Part shown: piece after piece, positions 9,896-20,796 of the stretch
Numbering within the stretch: the stretch's first letter is position 1
Layout of the letters: the number at the start of each line of letters is the position of its first letter
Source of the DNA: Deinococcus sp. KNUC1210
Lineage (GTDB): Bacteria > Deinococcota > Deinococci > Deinococcales > Deinococcaceae
DNA length: 64,000 bases
Assembly: GCF_022344005.1 (NCBI RefSeq)
Contig: NZ_CP092190.1
Coordinates: 2,567,501-2,631,500, forward strand
Direction of reading: 5' to 3'
Position numbers and translations under genes: made by a program
Notes under the pieces: generated by a model
What the model was told of the DNA's origin: nothing
The model's database searches: none
Seen by the model: only the letters and a program-made list of their open reading frames with translations

Positions 9896-10618
9896 ATGCG
9901 TCTGCTGATCGTGGAAGACGATCCCCATATTGCCGAGCTGCTCCAGGAAGGACTGAGCGAGGACGGGTACGCCTGTGATGTGGCGACCAGTGCCAGCCAG
10001 GGCGCGTCGCTGGCCCGGCTGTTTCCCTACGCCCTGATCATCCTGGACGTGATGCTGCCGGAAGGAGCCGATGCGGGCTATGTGCTGGGACGCGAGCTGC
10101 GCGGCGTGGGCACACAGACGCCGATTCTGTATCTCAGCGCCCGCAGCAACATCGAGGAGCGCGTGACCGGCCTGGACGCGGGCGGCGACGACTATCTGGG
10201 CAAACCGTTCGCCCTGCGAGAGCTGCGGGCCAGAGTGCGGGCGCTGCTCCGGCGCAGCAGTGGGCTGGCCCGCAACGTCCTGCGCCTGCCGGGTGGCTGG
10301 CAGATGGACCTCGGCGGGCGCACCGTCTGGAACGGCAACGCCCCGGAGGAGGGCGGCACCACGGCGGGCGCGGCTGCCCCGGTACAGGCCGACCTGACCC
10401 GCCGCGAGTTTGCACTGCTGGAACTGCTGGCGCTGCATCCGGGTCGGGCCTTCTCGCGGCAGGACATCATCGAACGGCTGTGGTCGGGCGAGAGCGGCGT
10501 GGAACCCAAGGTGATCGACGTGTACGTGAGTACGCTGCGCCGCAAGACCGCCGAGGAACTGATCGATACGGTGCGTGGCCTGGGCTACCGACTCGGCAAA
10601 ATGGCCCATGAATGGTGA
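9896..10618 (+). CDS. OmpR-family response regulator
   Basis: 240 residues. The receiver has acidic pocket EDD (7-9), phospho-acceptor Asp about 51 in LIILDVMLPE and Lys about 103 in YLGKPFALRE. A winged-helix DNA-binding domain follows (LTRREFALLELLALHPGRAF, then VIDVYVSTLRRK). I start it at ATG 9896, not the ATG nine bases earlier: CACAAT (9883-9888) then sits seven bases before it, the spacing used across the window, and the protein begins MRLLIVEDD like its relatives. The kinase gene follows 66 bases downstream. Confidence 0.93.
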   Translation: MRLLIVEDDPHIAELLQEGLSEDGYACDVATSASQGASLARLFPYALIILDVMLPEGADAGYVLGRELRGVGTQTPILYLSARSNIEERVTGLDAGGDDYLGKPFALRELRARVRALLRRSSGLARNVLRLPGGWQMDLGGRTVWNGNAPEEGGTTAGAAAPVQADLTRREFALLELLALHPGRAFSRQDIIERLWSGESGVEPKVIDVYVSTLRRKTAEELIDTVRGLGYRLGKMAHEW

Positions 10619-10684
10619 TGTAGCTGTGGACGCACTGAACCGAGACCGCAGGAAACCGGGGAAAGGCGCGGCCCACGGAAACGG

Positions 10685-12193
10685 ATGAAGGGTTTTCCGC
10701 GAGACCCGGCAACGGCTGTCAGGACAGACCCGGCCAGGGCGGCCCAGGTCATGCCCCAGGACGCAGAGCAACCGCCGCCCGGCAGGAGCGATTCGCCCTG
10801 GAACCGCCTGAGCCTGCGCTTCAAGCTGACGCTGGGCTACGCGGTGATCTTCTCGCTGAGCGTGCTGCTGGGGGCGGGCTGCGTCTACGTGATGGCGCAC
10901 GGTTCACTGACGCGCACCCTCGACACGACGCTGCACGAAACAGCCAGTCTGGCGCGTGGCAGCATTCTGGAAGACGCGGACGGCGAGCGCTTCTCGGACG
11001 AACTTCAGCCGCCGCCAGAGCTGAACATAGAGCTGCTGTCGTCAAGCGGGCGTGTGCTGGACGTGGCCGGACGCCTGCTCACGCCCGCCGGGAGTTCGCC
11101 GCTGCCCCCGTCTCAGCGGGCGCTGGGAATGATCACGCAGGAGGGGCGGCGCGTCCTGACCGAGCGGCTGCCGAGCGGTCTGCTGCTTCAGGTGTCGCGG
11201 CCTTCCGATACCCTGACGGCGCTGCTGGAAACGCTGGCCCAGGTGCTGCTGGCCGGGTCTGCGCTGATGATCGGGCTGGCATGCGTGGCGGGCTACTATC
11301 TGGCCGACCGCGCCCTGAAGCCGGTGGACGAGGTGGCCCGCACCGCCGCGACCATCACCCACAGCGGCAGTTACCGGGGCCGGGTGCGTGCCGCGCCGGG
11401 CAGCGACGAGATGGCCCGCCTGACCGGAACGGTGAACAGCATGCTCGACCATCTGGAGGCCACCATCGAGCGGGAGCGCAGTTTTGCCCGGACCGCTGCC
11501 CACGAACTGAGGACGCCCCTGACTGCCCTTCAGGGACGGCTGGAACTGGCCCTGGAACGCCCCCGCGAGGCTGCCGACTACCGCCGCAGTCTGGAGATCA
11601 TGCGCGGGCGCGTCGATGAGCTGCTGTCGCTGGCGCAGGGGCTGCTGGTCCTGGCCGAAACCGACCGCCCCGCGCATCTGGAACCCACCGACCTGACCCT
11701 TCAGGCCGCCGAAGTGACCACCGAGATGTATGAACTGGCGACGCGGCTGGGCAAGCAGCTCGACTGGCAGCGCGTGATCGAGCCGCTGCCCCTGCCGCAG
11801 CCGGGAGCGCGGCTGGACGGACTGCCGCCCTCGACGCTGCACATGATGGTGCTGGCCGAGCCGCTGGGCGTGCGTCAGGTGCTCAGAAATCTGCTGGAAA
11901 ACGCACTGAAATACGGCGGTGACCGGGTGGTGGTGCGCGTCTCACCGCTGAGTCTGATGGTCTGGGACAGCGGCCCCGGCCCGCTGATGAGCGAGTGGGC
12001 GCGGCTGACCCGTCCCTTCGAGCGCGGCCCCGGCCTTCAGGGCGTCAGCGGAAGTGGGCTGGGCCTGCCGCTGGTGCTGGCGCTGGCGCAGCGCTGGAAC
12101 GCCCGCGTCGAGCCGCAGTGGGCCACCCAGTTCGGCGACGGTTTCGGCGTGTGCCTGAGCTGGGCCGCCCGCGACCTGAAGACGATGAACTAG
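10685..12193 (+). CDS. Sensor histidine kinase with HAMP domain
   Basis: 502 residues from this ATG (an in-frame ATG 66 bases later is an alternative). Order: polar N-terminus, membrane segment about 48-70, periplasmic region about 71-175, second membrane segment about 182-205, HAMP, then the kinase. The phospho-histidine is in FARTAAHELRTPLTALQ (about 273), the N box in RQVLRNLLENALKYGG and glycine boxes in MVWDSGPGP and GSGLGLPLVLALAQ. It pairs with the regulator just upstream. The periplasmic sensor shows no recognisable ligand site. Confidence 0.92.
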   Translation: MKGFPRDPATAVRTDPARAAQVMPQDAEQPPPGRSDSPWNRLSLRFKLTLGYAVIFSLSVLLGAGCVYVMAHGSLTRTLDTTLHETASLARGSILEDADGERFSDELQPPPELNIELLSSSGRVLDVAGRLLTPAGSSPLPPSQRALGMITQEGRRVLTERLPSGLLLQVSRPSDTLTALLETLAQVLLAGSALMIGLACVAGYYLADRALKPVDEVARTAATITHSGSYRGRVRAAPGSDEMARLTGTVNSMLDHLEATIERERSFARTAAHELRTPLTALQGRLELALERPREAADYRRSLEIMRGRVDELLSLAQGLLVLAETDRPAHLEPTDLTLQAAEVTTEMYELATRLGKQLDWQRVIEPLPLPQPGARLDGLPPSTLHMMVLAEPLGVRQVLRNLLENALKYGGDRVVVRVSPLSLMVWDSGPGPLMSEWARLTRPFERGPGLQGVSGSGLGLPLVLALAQRWNARVEPQWATQFGDGFGVCLSWAARDLKTMN

Positions 12194-12235
12194 ACAGAGG
12201 GGCCGGGGGCGGGGAAGATCCGGACAGCCTGTTGA

Positions 12236-12252
12236 CCTCAGAATGTCTGAGG
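12236..12252. terminator. Small perfect hairpin between convergent genes
   Basis: CCTCAGA and TCTGAGG form a 7-bp perfect stem with a three-base loop between the kinase gene and the convergent RNase gene. No T tract follows on either strand, so a terminator role is only possible. Confidence 0.3.
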
Positions 12253-12291
12253 GGTTTCGACAGGCCGCGCCCATCTCTGCGCCGCTCTCCT

Positions 12292-13701
<1,410 letters not shown>

Positions 13702-13719
13702 GGCCTCAGGATAGAGTGG

Positions 13720-13845
13720 ATGCCCACCAAAAAGAATAGAAAAACAGAGTTGCTATTTCCTGAGGCTGAAGTTTCTGATCTGAAGACGGCTTGGGGAAAA
13801 ACTCCGGCTGAGGCGGCTTTTTGTCAACACCAATACGCTGAATAG
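13720..13845 (+). CDS. Possible 41-residue ORF of unknown function
   Basis: An ORF in an AT-richer stretch beginning MPTKKNRKTELLFPEA and ending FCQHQYAE. TAGAGT lies only two bases before the ATG, which is too close to be a good leaderless promoter, and no Shine-Dalgarno is seen. It is divergent from the RNase gene and ends just before a promoter at 13856. It could be a real small protein or leader sequence; I cannot tell which. Confidence 0.25.
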   Translation: MPTKKNRKTELLFPEAEVSDLKTAWGKTPAEAAFCQHQYAE

Positions 13846-13855
13846 AAAGTTAAGC

Positions 13856-13885
13856 TTGACAGACTGATAGATATGGGTTTACAAC
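13856..13885 (+). promoter_or_regulatory. Sigma-A-type promoter for the DUF4097 operon
   Basis: TTGACA (13856-13861), 18-base spacer, TACAAC (13880-13885). The -35 is a perfect consensus and the -10 matches at four of six positions. It lies about 95 bases before the ATG at 13980, which has its own AAGGAG Shine-Dalgarno, so this operon has a leader, unlike most genes here. Confidence 0.6.
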
Positions 13886-13979
13886 TAGGGTGTTCGAAGA
13901 GAACGAGCGATGAGCGTGACGTTCTGCCCAGCGCCCCACTGGTATGAGTGGCCCGGCAGGCGCAACAAGGAGACAGCAC

Positions 13980-14921
13980 ATGGACGGACAGGAATCGTTT
14001 CGGGAGCAGGTCGAGCGTCTGGTGGCAGAAGGCAAACTCACACAGGACGAGGCGGCGGAACTGCTGAAAACCTCAGAGCAGCCCACCTCGCCGGAGGGAA
14101 ACACCCCGGCAGCAGACGCTGGAGACGAGGACGCGCACGGACCGCTCGTCAGCCTCGACAAGAGCAGCTGGGCGGCGGTGCAGGTGCCCAGTTCGCAGGC
14201 CCTGGGCGACATTCCGCCCGATCTGCGGCTGAAGGTGGACGGCTACGGGCTTCAGGTCGTGCTGGACGCCTCGCAGTCGCAGCCCACCCTGCGGGCCAGC
14301 CAGGACGGCGAACTGAGCCTGCGGGCCGGGCCAGACGGCTGGACGGTCGAGCGGACGGAAGGCCTGCGCGGACGCAAGCGCTCGTGGGGCCTGAAAGCGG
14401 TGCTGAGCGTGCCTTTCATGCCGCGTGACGTGCAGGCTGAAGTGAACGGCGGCAACCTGACGCTGGCCGACGTGTCGGGGAATGTGCGTCTGAACGTGAA
14501 CGGGGGCAATACCCGCATGGGCAGCGCCGCCGGACTGGAGGCCGAGGTCAGTGGCGGCAATCTCGGCGCACGGCAGATTCTGGGTGCGGCCCGCATCTCG
14601 GTCAGTGGCGGCAACGCCCGGCTGGACAGCGCGGGCGGCGTGCGGGCCACCATCAACGGCGGCAACCTGAACTGGTCGGGGCGGCTGGAGCAGGGCGAAC
14701 ACCGCATCGAAGTCAATGCCGGAAACGCCACGCTGCATCTGCTGGAAGGCAGCAGCGTCGAGATTCAGGCCGATGTGACGCTGGGCGGCATGATGGCGAG
14801 CTTTCCACTCATCAAGACCGGCGGCATGATGCAGGCGCACTACAGCGGCACGCTGGGCGGCGGCGAAGCGCACCTGGGCTGCACGGTCAACGCAGGTCAG
14901 ATCAAGGTGGTGACGGCATGA
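13980..14921 (+). CDS. SHOCT-like/DUF4097 beta-repeat protein
   Basis: 313 residues. An N-terminal helical hairpin (FREQVERLVAEGKLTQDEAA, about 6-25, then ELL) resembles SHOCT-like modules. From about residue 150 a right-handed beta-solenoid is suggested by six tandem units ending in GGN or AGN: VNGGNLTL, VNGGNTRM, VSGGNLGA, VSGGNARL, INGGNLNW, VNAGNATL. DUF4097 proteins of this kind are common in Gram-positive and Deinococcus operons beside regulators, but their role is unknown. AAGGAG (13967-13972) sits seven bases before the ATG. No signal peptide is seen, so it is probably cytoplasmic. Its stop overlaps the next small ORF. Confidence 0.75.
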   Translation: MDGQESFREQVERLVAEGKLTQDEAAELLKTSEQPTSPEGNTPAADAGDEDAHGPLVSLDKSSWAAVQVPSSQALGDIPPDLRLKVDGYGLQVVLDASQSQPTLRASQDGELSLRAGPDGWTVERTEGLRGRKRSWGLKAVLSVPFMPRDVQAEVNGGNLTLADVSGNVRLNVNGGNTRMGSAAGLEAEVSGGNLGARQILGAARISVSGGNARLDSAGGVRATINGGNLNWSGRLEQGEHRIEVNAGNATLHLLEGSSVEIQADVTLGGMMASFPLIKTGGMMQAHYSGTLGGGEAHLGCTVNAGQIKVVTA

Positions 14922-15058
14922 AACGAACGCTGCTCTGTTCCGCGTCAAGCGCGACAGCACCCCTCGCCGCTCCTCGCCGCCGCGTTCGTCTCTCCCTCCT
15001 GCGCCCGCTGGTCGGATTCCAAGGTTTCCAGGAAACCTTTTCATCGGAGGTTTTATGA
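14918..15058 (+). CDS. Possible 46-residue coupled small ORF
   Basis: This ORF fills the space between two well-supported genes. Its ATG overlaps the stop of the DUF4097 gene (ATGA 14918-14921) and its own TGA overlaps the ATG of the next gene (ATGA 15055-15058). The protein is basic with a short N-terminal hydrophobic part (MKRTLLCSAS) and an arginine cluster near residue 20. The double coupling is suggestive, but the composition is not clearly that of a real protein and the palindrome at 15021-15039 lies inside it. Confidence 0.3.
   Translation: MKRTLLCSASSATAPLAAPRRRVRLSLLRPLVGFQGFQETFSSEVL
15021..15039. promoter_or_regulatory. Perfect 9-bp inverted repeat before the second operon gene
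   Basis: AAGGTTTCC A GGAAACCTT is a perfect palindrome with a one-base centre, 15 bases before the ATG at 15055 and just upstream of its GGAGG Shine-Dalgarno. The near-absence of a loop fits a protein operator better than an RNA hairpin. A repressor acting between the first and second gene, or an internal promoter control, are both possible. Confidence 0.5.
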
Positions 15059-15750
15059 GAGAGCAGATCAAACGGATTCTGGAACTCGTCCACCGCGAGC
15101 GGCTCAGCGAGGATGACGCCGTGGAACTGCTTGCGGCCCTCAGCCCGAAACTGATGCTGGAGGGAGCGCGGCGCGAGTTCATCTTCCAGACGCTGCGCGA
15201 GGAGGGCCAGACGCCCGACAGCGTGACCGGGCAGCTCCTGTCGCTGAGCGGCCTGTCGGCGGTGGGCGGCGCAGGCGGCCCCGTCTTCACGGCGCGGCCC
15301 GGCTACCAGTCGCAGAGCCAGTCGGGCGGCGGGTCTCAGAGCCAGAGTCAGGACTTCGGGCCGGGGTTTGTTGCGATGGGTCGGCGCTGGGACGGTGTGG
15401 AAGGCTTTGTCGACAAGCTGACGGGCACGGTGGAGAACGCCATCAACGCGGCGCTGCACGGCGTTCCCACGCCGCCGCGTGCGCCGGGCCGTCCTGGAAG
15501 CACGCGGGCGGGCACGGTGCTGCGGGTCGAGGTCGAAACGGCAGTCGGCGGCAGCTACAACGCCAATCTGCCGCTCAGTCTGGCAGAGCACCTGCCGCGC
15601 CTGATTCCTGCCGCCGCCCTGGGCGTGCTGGAGGCCGCCGGACTGAATGCCGAGGCGCTCGTCCTGCTGCTTCAGGCGGGGCCGCCCATCGGCAAGCTGA
15701 TCGAGAGCGAAGACGAGACGGGCAACGAAGTTCGGCTGATCATCGAATAA
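15055..15750 (+). CDS. SHOCT-like N-terminal protein of unknown function
   Basis: 231 residues. The N-terminal hairpin REQIKRILELVHRERLSEDD (about 2-21, then AVELLAAL) has the same design as in the upstream protein. A Gly/Ser/Gln-rich linker (about 80-105, with SQSQS repeats) follows, then a conserved-looking C-terminal half (GTVLRVEVETAVGGSYNANL, then LPRLIPAAALGVLEAAGL) ending in an acidic tail. It resembles a family found next to DUF4097 proteins, with no assigned function. GGAGG precedes the ATG by six bases. It is the second solid gene in this operon. Confidence 0.65.
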   Translation: MREQIKRILELVHRERLSEDDAVELLAALSPKLMLEGARREFIFQTLREEGQTPDSVTGQLLSLSGLSAVGGAGGPVFTARPGYQSQSQSGGGSQSQSQDFGPGFVAMGRRWDGVEGFVDKLTGTVENAINAALHGVPTPPRAPGRPGSTRAGTVLRVEVETAVGGSYNANLPLSLAEHLPRLIPAAALGVLEAAGLNAEALVLLLQAGPPIGKLIESEDETGNEVRLIIE

Positions 15751-15797
15751 GCAGGAAGTCGGCAGCAGGCAGAGAGGACCAGACGGGAGGAAGGCGT

Positions 15798-16013
15798 ATG
15801 TATCACGAAGAACTGTGGAGTCGGAGCGGCATCAATACACATCTGGCCGAGCTGCGCCGTGAGGCTGCGACGTCGCGGCTGGGGCGTGGACAGCGGAACC
15901 TCTGGGACAGCCTGTTGCCGCCGCTGCGCCGTCTGGAAGGCTGGCTGGAACGCCACGCGGTCCAGGGGCGGCAGAAAGCGCACGGCGAATCGTCTCGCCA
16001 GTTTCCCGCCTGA
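15798..16013 (+). CDS. 71-residue basic protein, unknown function
   Basis: A short, charged and probably helical protein (HLAELRREAATSRLGRGQRN, then LLPPLRRLEGWLERHA). A strong GGGAGGAAGG Shine-Dalgarno precedes the ATG at 15798, which lies 47 bases after the previous stop. No domain is recognised. Being co-directional and close, it likely belongs to the same operon. Its TGA overlaps the ATG of the next possible ORF (TGATG). Confidence 0.5.
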   Translation: MYHEELWSRSGINTHLAELRREAATSRLGRGQRNLWDSLLPPLRRLEGWLERHAVQGRQKAHGESSRQFPA

Positions 16014-16243
16014 TGCGGCCTGTTGCCCGGCGCTCCGCTGTGCCCGCGTCAGACACCGACGGCGCTTCGTGCCCCTCCATGCGCCCCCCGTCCTCTTTGC
16101 TGATCGCGCCGTTCGGCCTGAAGCTGAAAGGGACCGCCCTGAAGTCCAGCCCGTCTGAGCGTCGCCCGCAGGACCGCGAGAACACAGCGGCTCCGGCAGA
16201 CAGAACCCCTGTCAGGCGGCGCACGCTCGTGCGGCTGCCCTGA
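16013..16243 (+). CDS. Possible 76-residue ORF at the end of the SHOCT operon
   Basis: This ORF starts in a TGATG overlap with the previous stop and is Arg/Pro/Ser-rich (SSLLIAPFGLKLKG in the middle, RTPVRRRTLVRLP at the end). Coding quality is doubtful by eye. Apart from this ORF, the 323 bases between 16014 and 16336 hold only TATACGGG near 16253 and no convincing promoter or terminator. Confidence 0.3.
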   Translation: MRPVARRSAVPASDTDGASCPSMRPPSSLLIAPFGLKLKGTALKSSPSERRPQDRENTAAPADRTPVRRRTLVRLP

Positions 16244-16336
16244 GCGCTGAACCTATACGGGCCGGTGTCGCCTGAAGCTGCATCACGCGGGCCTTCTTCG
16301 TCTTTCCCACGCTGTTCCCGGTTTCAACCCACTACC

Positions 16337-16705
16337 ATGAACCATATGCCCCAGCCGCTCCCGATTCCCTTCCCCGGCGTCTCCGAAGCGCCGCTCATCA
16401 CCGAACTGGTCTTTCCGGATGCTGCCGTGACGGTGCGCGGCGAATTCACCCTCAACGAGTTCGCCACGCTCACGCCCGACAATCTCGATTTTCTGCGGCT
16501 GTACATCAAGGTGCGCGGCAACCTCAAGGAAGTCGAGCGCATTCTGGGCCTGAGTTACCCCACGGTACGCGCCCGCTTCGATGCGCTGCTGCGCTCCATC
16601 GGGTACGAACCGGAAGTGGCCGACCCGCGAGACGAGACGCTCCGTCTGTTGGAACGCGGCGAGATCACGCCGGAAGAGGCCACCAGAAGGCTGAAGAGCC
16701 GCTGA
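16337..16705 (+). CDS. DUF2089 family protein
   Basis: 122 residues. The central part (FTLNEFATLTPDNLDFLRLY, then KEVERILGLSYPTVRARFDA, then LL) is the DUF2089 signature with a helix-turn-helix look. The C-terminus (ETLRLLERGEITPEEATRRL) repeats the SHOCT-like hairpin of the two larger proteins upstream. DUF2089 proteins lie next to DUF4097 genes in various Gram-positive genomes, and a regulator of that operon is my inference. A second ATG nine bases on is also usable. A 16-bp hairpin terminates it. Confidence 0.75.
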   Translation: MNHMPQPLPIPFPGVSEAPLITELVFPDAAVTVRGEFTLNEFATLTPDNLDFLRLYIKVRGNLKEVERILGLSYPTVRARFDALLRSIGYEPEVADPRDETLRLLERGEITPEEATRRLKSR

Positions 16706-16716
16706 CCAGACCACAG

Positions 16717-16755
16717 ACAGCAGGCCCTGAGAACATTCATCTCAGGGCCTGCTGT
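16717..16755. terminator. Bidirectional hairpin terminator
   Basis: A perfect 16-bp stem: ACAGCAGGCCCTGAGA (16717-16732) pairs with 16740-16755 across a seven-base loop. It lies between the convergent DUF2089 and phosphotransferase genes. The T tract is weak (GTGTT), but the stem is long and GC-rich. Confidence 0.75.
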
Positions 16756-16765
16756 GTTGCCGTGT

Positions 16766-17616
16766 CTACTCGGGCAGATGGCTGAGCGTGTGCCGCGCCC
16801 TGGGAAGCTTGATATCGCTCTGGGCTTCGAAGGCGTATGGGTCGTTCATCAGGAACCAGTACAGATCGTGCAGATATGTATGTGCCAGATACGCCCGGAA
16901 ACGCCGCAGCGTGGAGGGCTGCTGGTCGGGCAGCATGTACAGAGCGGCGTCGAGGCTCTGGCGGGCGGGCATCAGGTCGAGGGTACCGGTCTTCAGGAGG
17001 GCGAGGTCGCGCAGCGGGTCATCGTAGGCGGCCCGCGTCCAGTCGATCACCAGCACCTCGCCCACCTCGCCGGGGGCGTGGTTCCCTACCAGAATATTGT
17101 CCTGCCATAAATCCAGGTGACAGAACGCCGCGTCCGCTTCCAGGTCGCCGCGTTCCAGCGGCCCTTCGATGGCGGCGAACAGATCTTCGAGCGGATAGGC
17201 TGCCAGCGCACTGCGAAAGCGCTTGAGACGCTCGCGCAGCTTGGCGAGATTCACGCGGCCCGAGCGCAGTTCGTGCAGCCGCATGATGATCGTGCGGAGC
17301 TGTGGGAGCGCCGCCGGGAGGTCGCCCGCCTGCAGGGGTCGGCCTGGAAAGCGGCGCATCACCAGCACTTCCACTCCGTCGGCCTCCAGCGCATCCACCA
17401 CCAGATGACCCAGGCCCGCCCGCTGCATGTTGTCGGCCTCCTGGCGGTGTTCCCCCGGCGGCTGCGGTACACCTTCAGCATCAGTTCCCCGGCACGGTAG
17501 ACCCTGCTCTGCATGCCCGCGTCGGCGGGCGTCAGCGGCCCGTAGCGGGCTTCCAGACTGGGAAAAACGCGAGGTTCCAGCGCTGGAGGTATGGAAGAGG
17601 AGGGGCCATCTGGCAC
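16766..17616 (-). CDS. Aminoglycoside phosphotransferase-like kinase (frameshifted)
   Basis: About 283 residues when repaired. The kinase catalytic loop [15 protein letters not shown] (His-x-Asp, then Asn) and the metal motif [12 protein letters not shown] are those of APH/choline kinase-fold enzymes; the substrate may be a small metabolite and resistance should not be assumed. The frame breaks in the C run 17452-17456 (five; six expected), between VYRSRRG and [20 protein letters not shown] (17624-17629) is seven bases before GTG 17616, so I start there; an ATG at 17625 is the alternative. Confidence 0.8.
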
Positions 17617-17680
17617 GGCGCACATGATAGCCCGCCGCCGTCTCAAGTCGTGTAGGACAAGTCGGGGTGTGCGGCTGCCG

Positions 17681-18478
<798 letters not shown>

Positions 18479-18528
18479 GGAGAAAGTATAGAGAGGGCTC
18501 CGGGGGAAGGCTTGGGAAAACGAAAAGC

Positions 18529-19173
18529 TCAGCTCGCCTGTGTGTCACGGCTTTTCTCCTGTTCCTTCAGTGCCCAGCGCAGCAGCAGCAGCGCCGCCAC
18601 CTCGACCACGCCCTGAAGCCCGAAGGCGATCTGGTCAGCGGGGCTGGGGCCGGGTGTGCCGCCCAGCCGCACCACATTCATGACTGTGTTGGCGGCGGCG
18701 AGGGCGGCGGCCCAGTTGAGCAGCTCGGTGAACTGCGCCCTGCCGGTGGTGTCTTCCGGGTGCCCGACCACGCGCAGGCTGACCGCGAAGATCAGGAAAT
18801 TGACGGCCACCGACGCGCCCCAGACCGTCACCACCGCGAGCAGCGCGAGGGGGTTGGCGTCTGGCAGTGCGCCCAGCAGCACCGTGAAGGTGTACAGGCT
18901 CCAGACGGCTCCCTCGAAGGCGATCAGCCACGGATACAGCCAGCTCAGCCACAGGCGGCGCGGGTCGGTGGGCAGGACGCTGCCCCCGCGCAGATACTCG
19001 CCCATCAGCAGCGTCCACAGCAGTGTCAGCGCGGTACTGGCAACCGCGTCGATCCGCGAGAACGCGTCTGTGGTGCTGTCGAGGAACAGGTAGATCGTCA
19101 GCGCCCCGATGCTGCCCAGGCGCACCCACAGGCCAACCAGCGCCACGAGGGGGCTGATCCTGGGACTGTTCAC
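18529..19173 (-). CDS. Multi-pass membrane protein, unknown function
   Basis: 214 residues with about six hydrophobic segments (near residues 8-30, 43-58, 75-100, 110-135, 145-165 and 180-202). No recognisable motif; [20 protein letters not shown] is the most distinctive stretch. The GTG start lies four bases after the stop of gatB, so it is probably translated with gatB. A link to tRNA amidation is not implied. Confidence 0.6.
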   Translation of the reverse strand: MNSPRISPLVALVGLWVRLGSIGALTIYLFLDSTTDAFSRIDAVASTALTLLWTLLMGEYLRGGSVLPTDPRRLWLSWLYPWLIAFEGAVWSLYTFTVLLGALPDANPLALLAVVTVWGASVAVNFLIFAVSLRVVGHPEDTTGRAQFTELLNWAAALAAANTVMNVVRLGGTPGPSPADQIAFGLQGVVEVAALLLLRWALKEQEKSRDTQAS

Positions 19174-19177
19174 CCGC

Positions 19178-20629
19178 TTACAGCCCCAGCTTCTGATTCA
19201 GCAGCGTCCGGACCACGTCGGGCTTGGCCTGTCCCCCCATCGCCTTCATCACCGGGCCGAACAGCGCGTTGACGGCCTTGGTATTGCCCGAGCGCACCTT
19301 TTCGACGGTGGCCGGGTCGGCCTGCATGGCGGCGTCGATGGCGGCTTCAATCGCGCCCGTATCGGTCACGACGCTCAGGCCGCGTTCCTGCACCAGCGCT
19401 GCCGGGTCTGCGCCTTCCATCACGGTGGGCAGCAGTTCCTTCGCCATCTTGCCGCTGAGGGTTCCGGCACTGACCAGCCTCACCAGGGCGCTCAGATGGG
19501 CGGGCGTCAGTTTGCTCTGTGCCAGCGTCAGCTCGTGAGCACTCAGCCAGCCCGCCACGTCGGTCAGCAGCCAGTTGGCGAGCTTCTGCGCGTGATCGGC
19601 AGAGGTGTCGGTGCCGGGCTCTTTCAGGGCCGCGTCCAGAAAGCGGCTGAGCGGCACGTCGATACTGATGCTGTCGGCGTCGGATTCGCGCAGCCCCACG
19701 GCCAGATAGCGGGCGTGTTTCTGGGTCGGCAGTTCGGGCATGGTGGCCCGCACGCGCTCGATCCAGTCGGGCGTGATGTTCAGCGGGGGCAGATCGGGGT
19801 CGGGGAAGTAGCGGTAATCGGCCTCGCCCTCCTTGGTCCGCATCACGAAGGTCTTCTGACCGCCGTCGTCCCAGCCCATCGTGTCCTGGCTGATGGTGCC
19901 GCCCGCCGACACGATGCGGGTCTGCCGCGCAATCTCGTATTCCAGCGCCCGCTGCACGCTGCGGAAGCTGTTGAGGTTCTTGACCTCGACTTTGGTGCCG
20001 AACGGTGTGCCGGGGCGATGAACCGACACGTTCACGTCGCAGCGCATCTGGCCTTCCTCGGGGTTGGCCTCCGACACGCCCAGCGACTGCGCCACCGCCC
20101 GCACCAGTCCCAGAAACCGCCGTGCCTGTTCCGGCGTGCGGAGATCGGGTTCGGTCACCATCTCGATCAGGGGCATTCCGGCGCGGTTCAGGTCGAGTAG
20201 GCTGTAGGGCGCATACAGCGGGTGCATCAGCTTGCCCGCGTCGTCTTCGAGGTGGGCACGGGTAATCCCGATCCGCACGCCGTCCACTTCCAGAAAGCCG
20301 TTCCGGGCAATCGGGCGGTCGTACTGCGAAATCTGGTAGTTCTTGGGCGCGTCGGGGTAGTAGTAGTTCTTGCGGTGAAACTGGGTAAAGCCCGAAACGT
20401 CGCAGCCCAGCGCCAGTCCGAACATGATCGCCAGATCGACGGCGCGGGCATTGACGGTCGGCAAGGTGCCGGGCAGCCCCAGCGTCAGCGGATCGGTATA
20501 GGTGTTGGGGCCAGCCCCGAAATAATCGGTGCCGCAGGCGCTGAACATCTTGGTGCGGGTGTCCAGATGCAGATGGACTTCCAGCCCGATGACGGCTTGA
20601 AGGTCGGTGGTGGGGGTGGGCTGGGACAT
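19178..20629 (-). CDS. gatB: Asp/Glu-tRNA(Asn/Gln) amidotransferase subunit B
   Basis: 483 residues, full length. The GatB kinase-like domain starts with [20 protein letters not shown] and contains [20 protein letters not shown] and [20 protein letters not shown]; the tail is the YqeY-like helical domain ([18 protein letters not shown]). GatCAB amidates Asp-tRNA(Asn) or Glu-tRNA(Gln). In Deinococcus it is known to make Asn-tRNA, with a separate GlnRS present. TATACT lies six bases before the ATG at 20629. gatA and gatC are not in the window. Confidence 0.96.
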   Translation of the reverse strand: MSQPTPTTDLQAVIGLEVHLHLDTRTKMFSACGTDYFGAGPNTYTDPLTLGLPGTLPTVNARAVDLAIMFGLALGCDVSGFTQFHRKNYYYPDAPKNYQISQYDRPIARNGFLEVDGVRIGITRAHLEDDAGKLMHPLYAPYSLLDLNRAGMPLIEMVTEPDLRTPEQARRFLGLVRAVAQSLGVSEANPEEGQMRCDVNVSVHRPGTPFGTKVEVKNLNSFRSVQRALEYEIARQTRIVSAGGTISQDTMGWDDGGQKTFVMRTKEGEADYRYFPDPDLPPLNITPDWIERVRATMPELPTQKHARYLAVGLRESDADSISIDVPLSRFLDAALKEPGTDTSADHAQKLANWLLTDVAGWLSAHELTLAQSKLTPAHLSALVRLVSAGTLSGKMAKELLPTVMEGADPAALVQERGLSVVTDTGAIEAAIDAAMQADPATVEKVRSGNTKAVNALFGPVMKAMGGQAKPDVVRTLLNQKLGL

Positions 20630-20796
20630 GGGGGAAGTATAAAGCAGGAGCAGAGACGGGCTGAATGGAGCAAGACAAGAGGAGGGCCGCCCCCGACACG
20701 CAGGAGCACAGACGACAGCAGGGAAGACGCCAGATGTTCAACGGGTCTTCACGGTTGCCCCCTCACGGAAGGCTGCTTCACGTCCAGACTGAATTC

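Noticed and set aside
16766..17616. Calling the APH-like kinase an antibiotic resistance gene
   Set aside because: The fold is shared by many metabolite kinases, and nothing in the context points to resistance.
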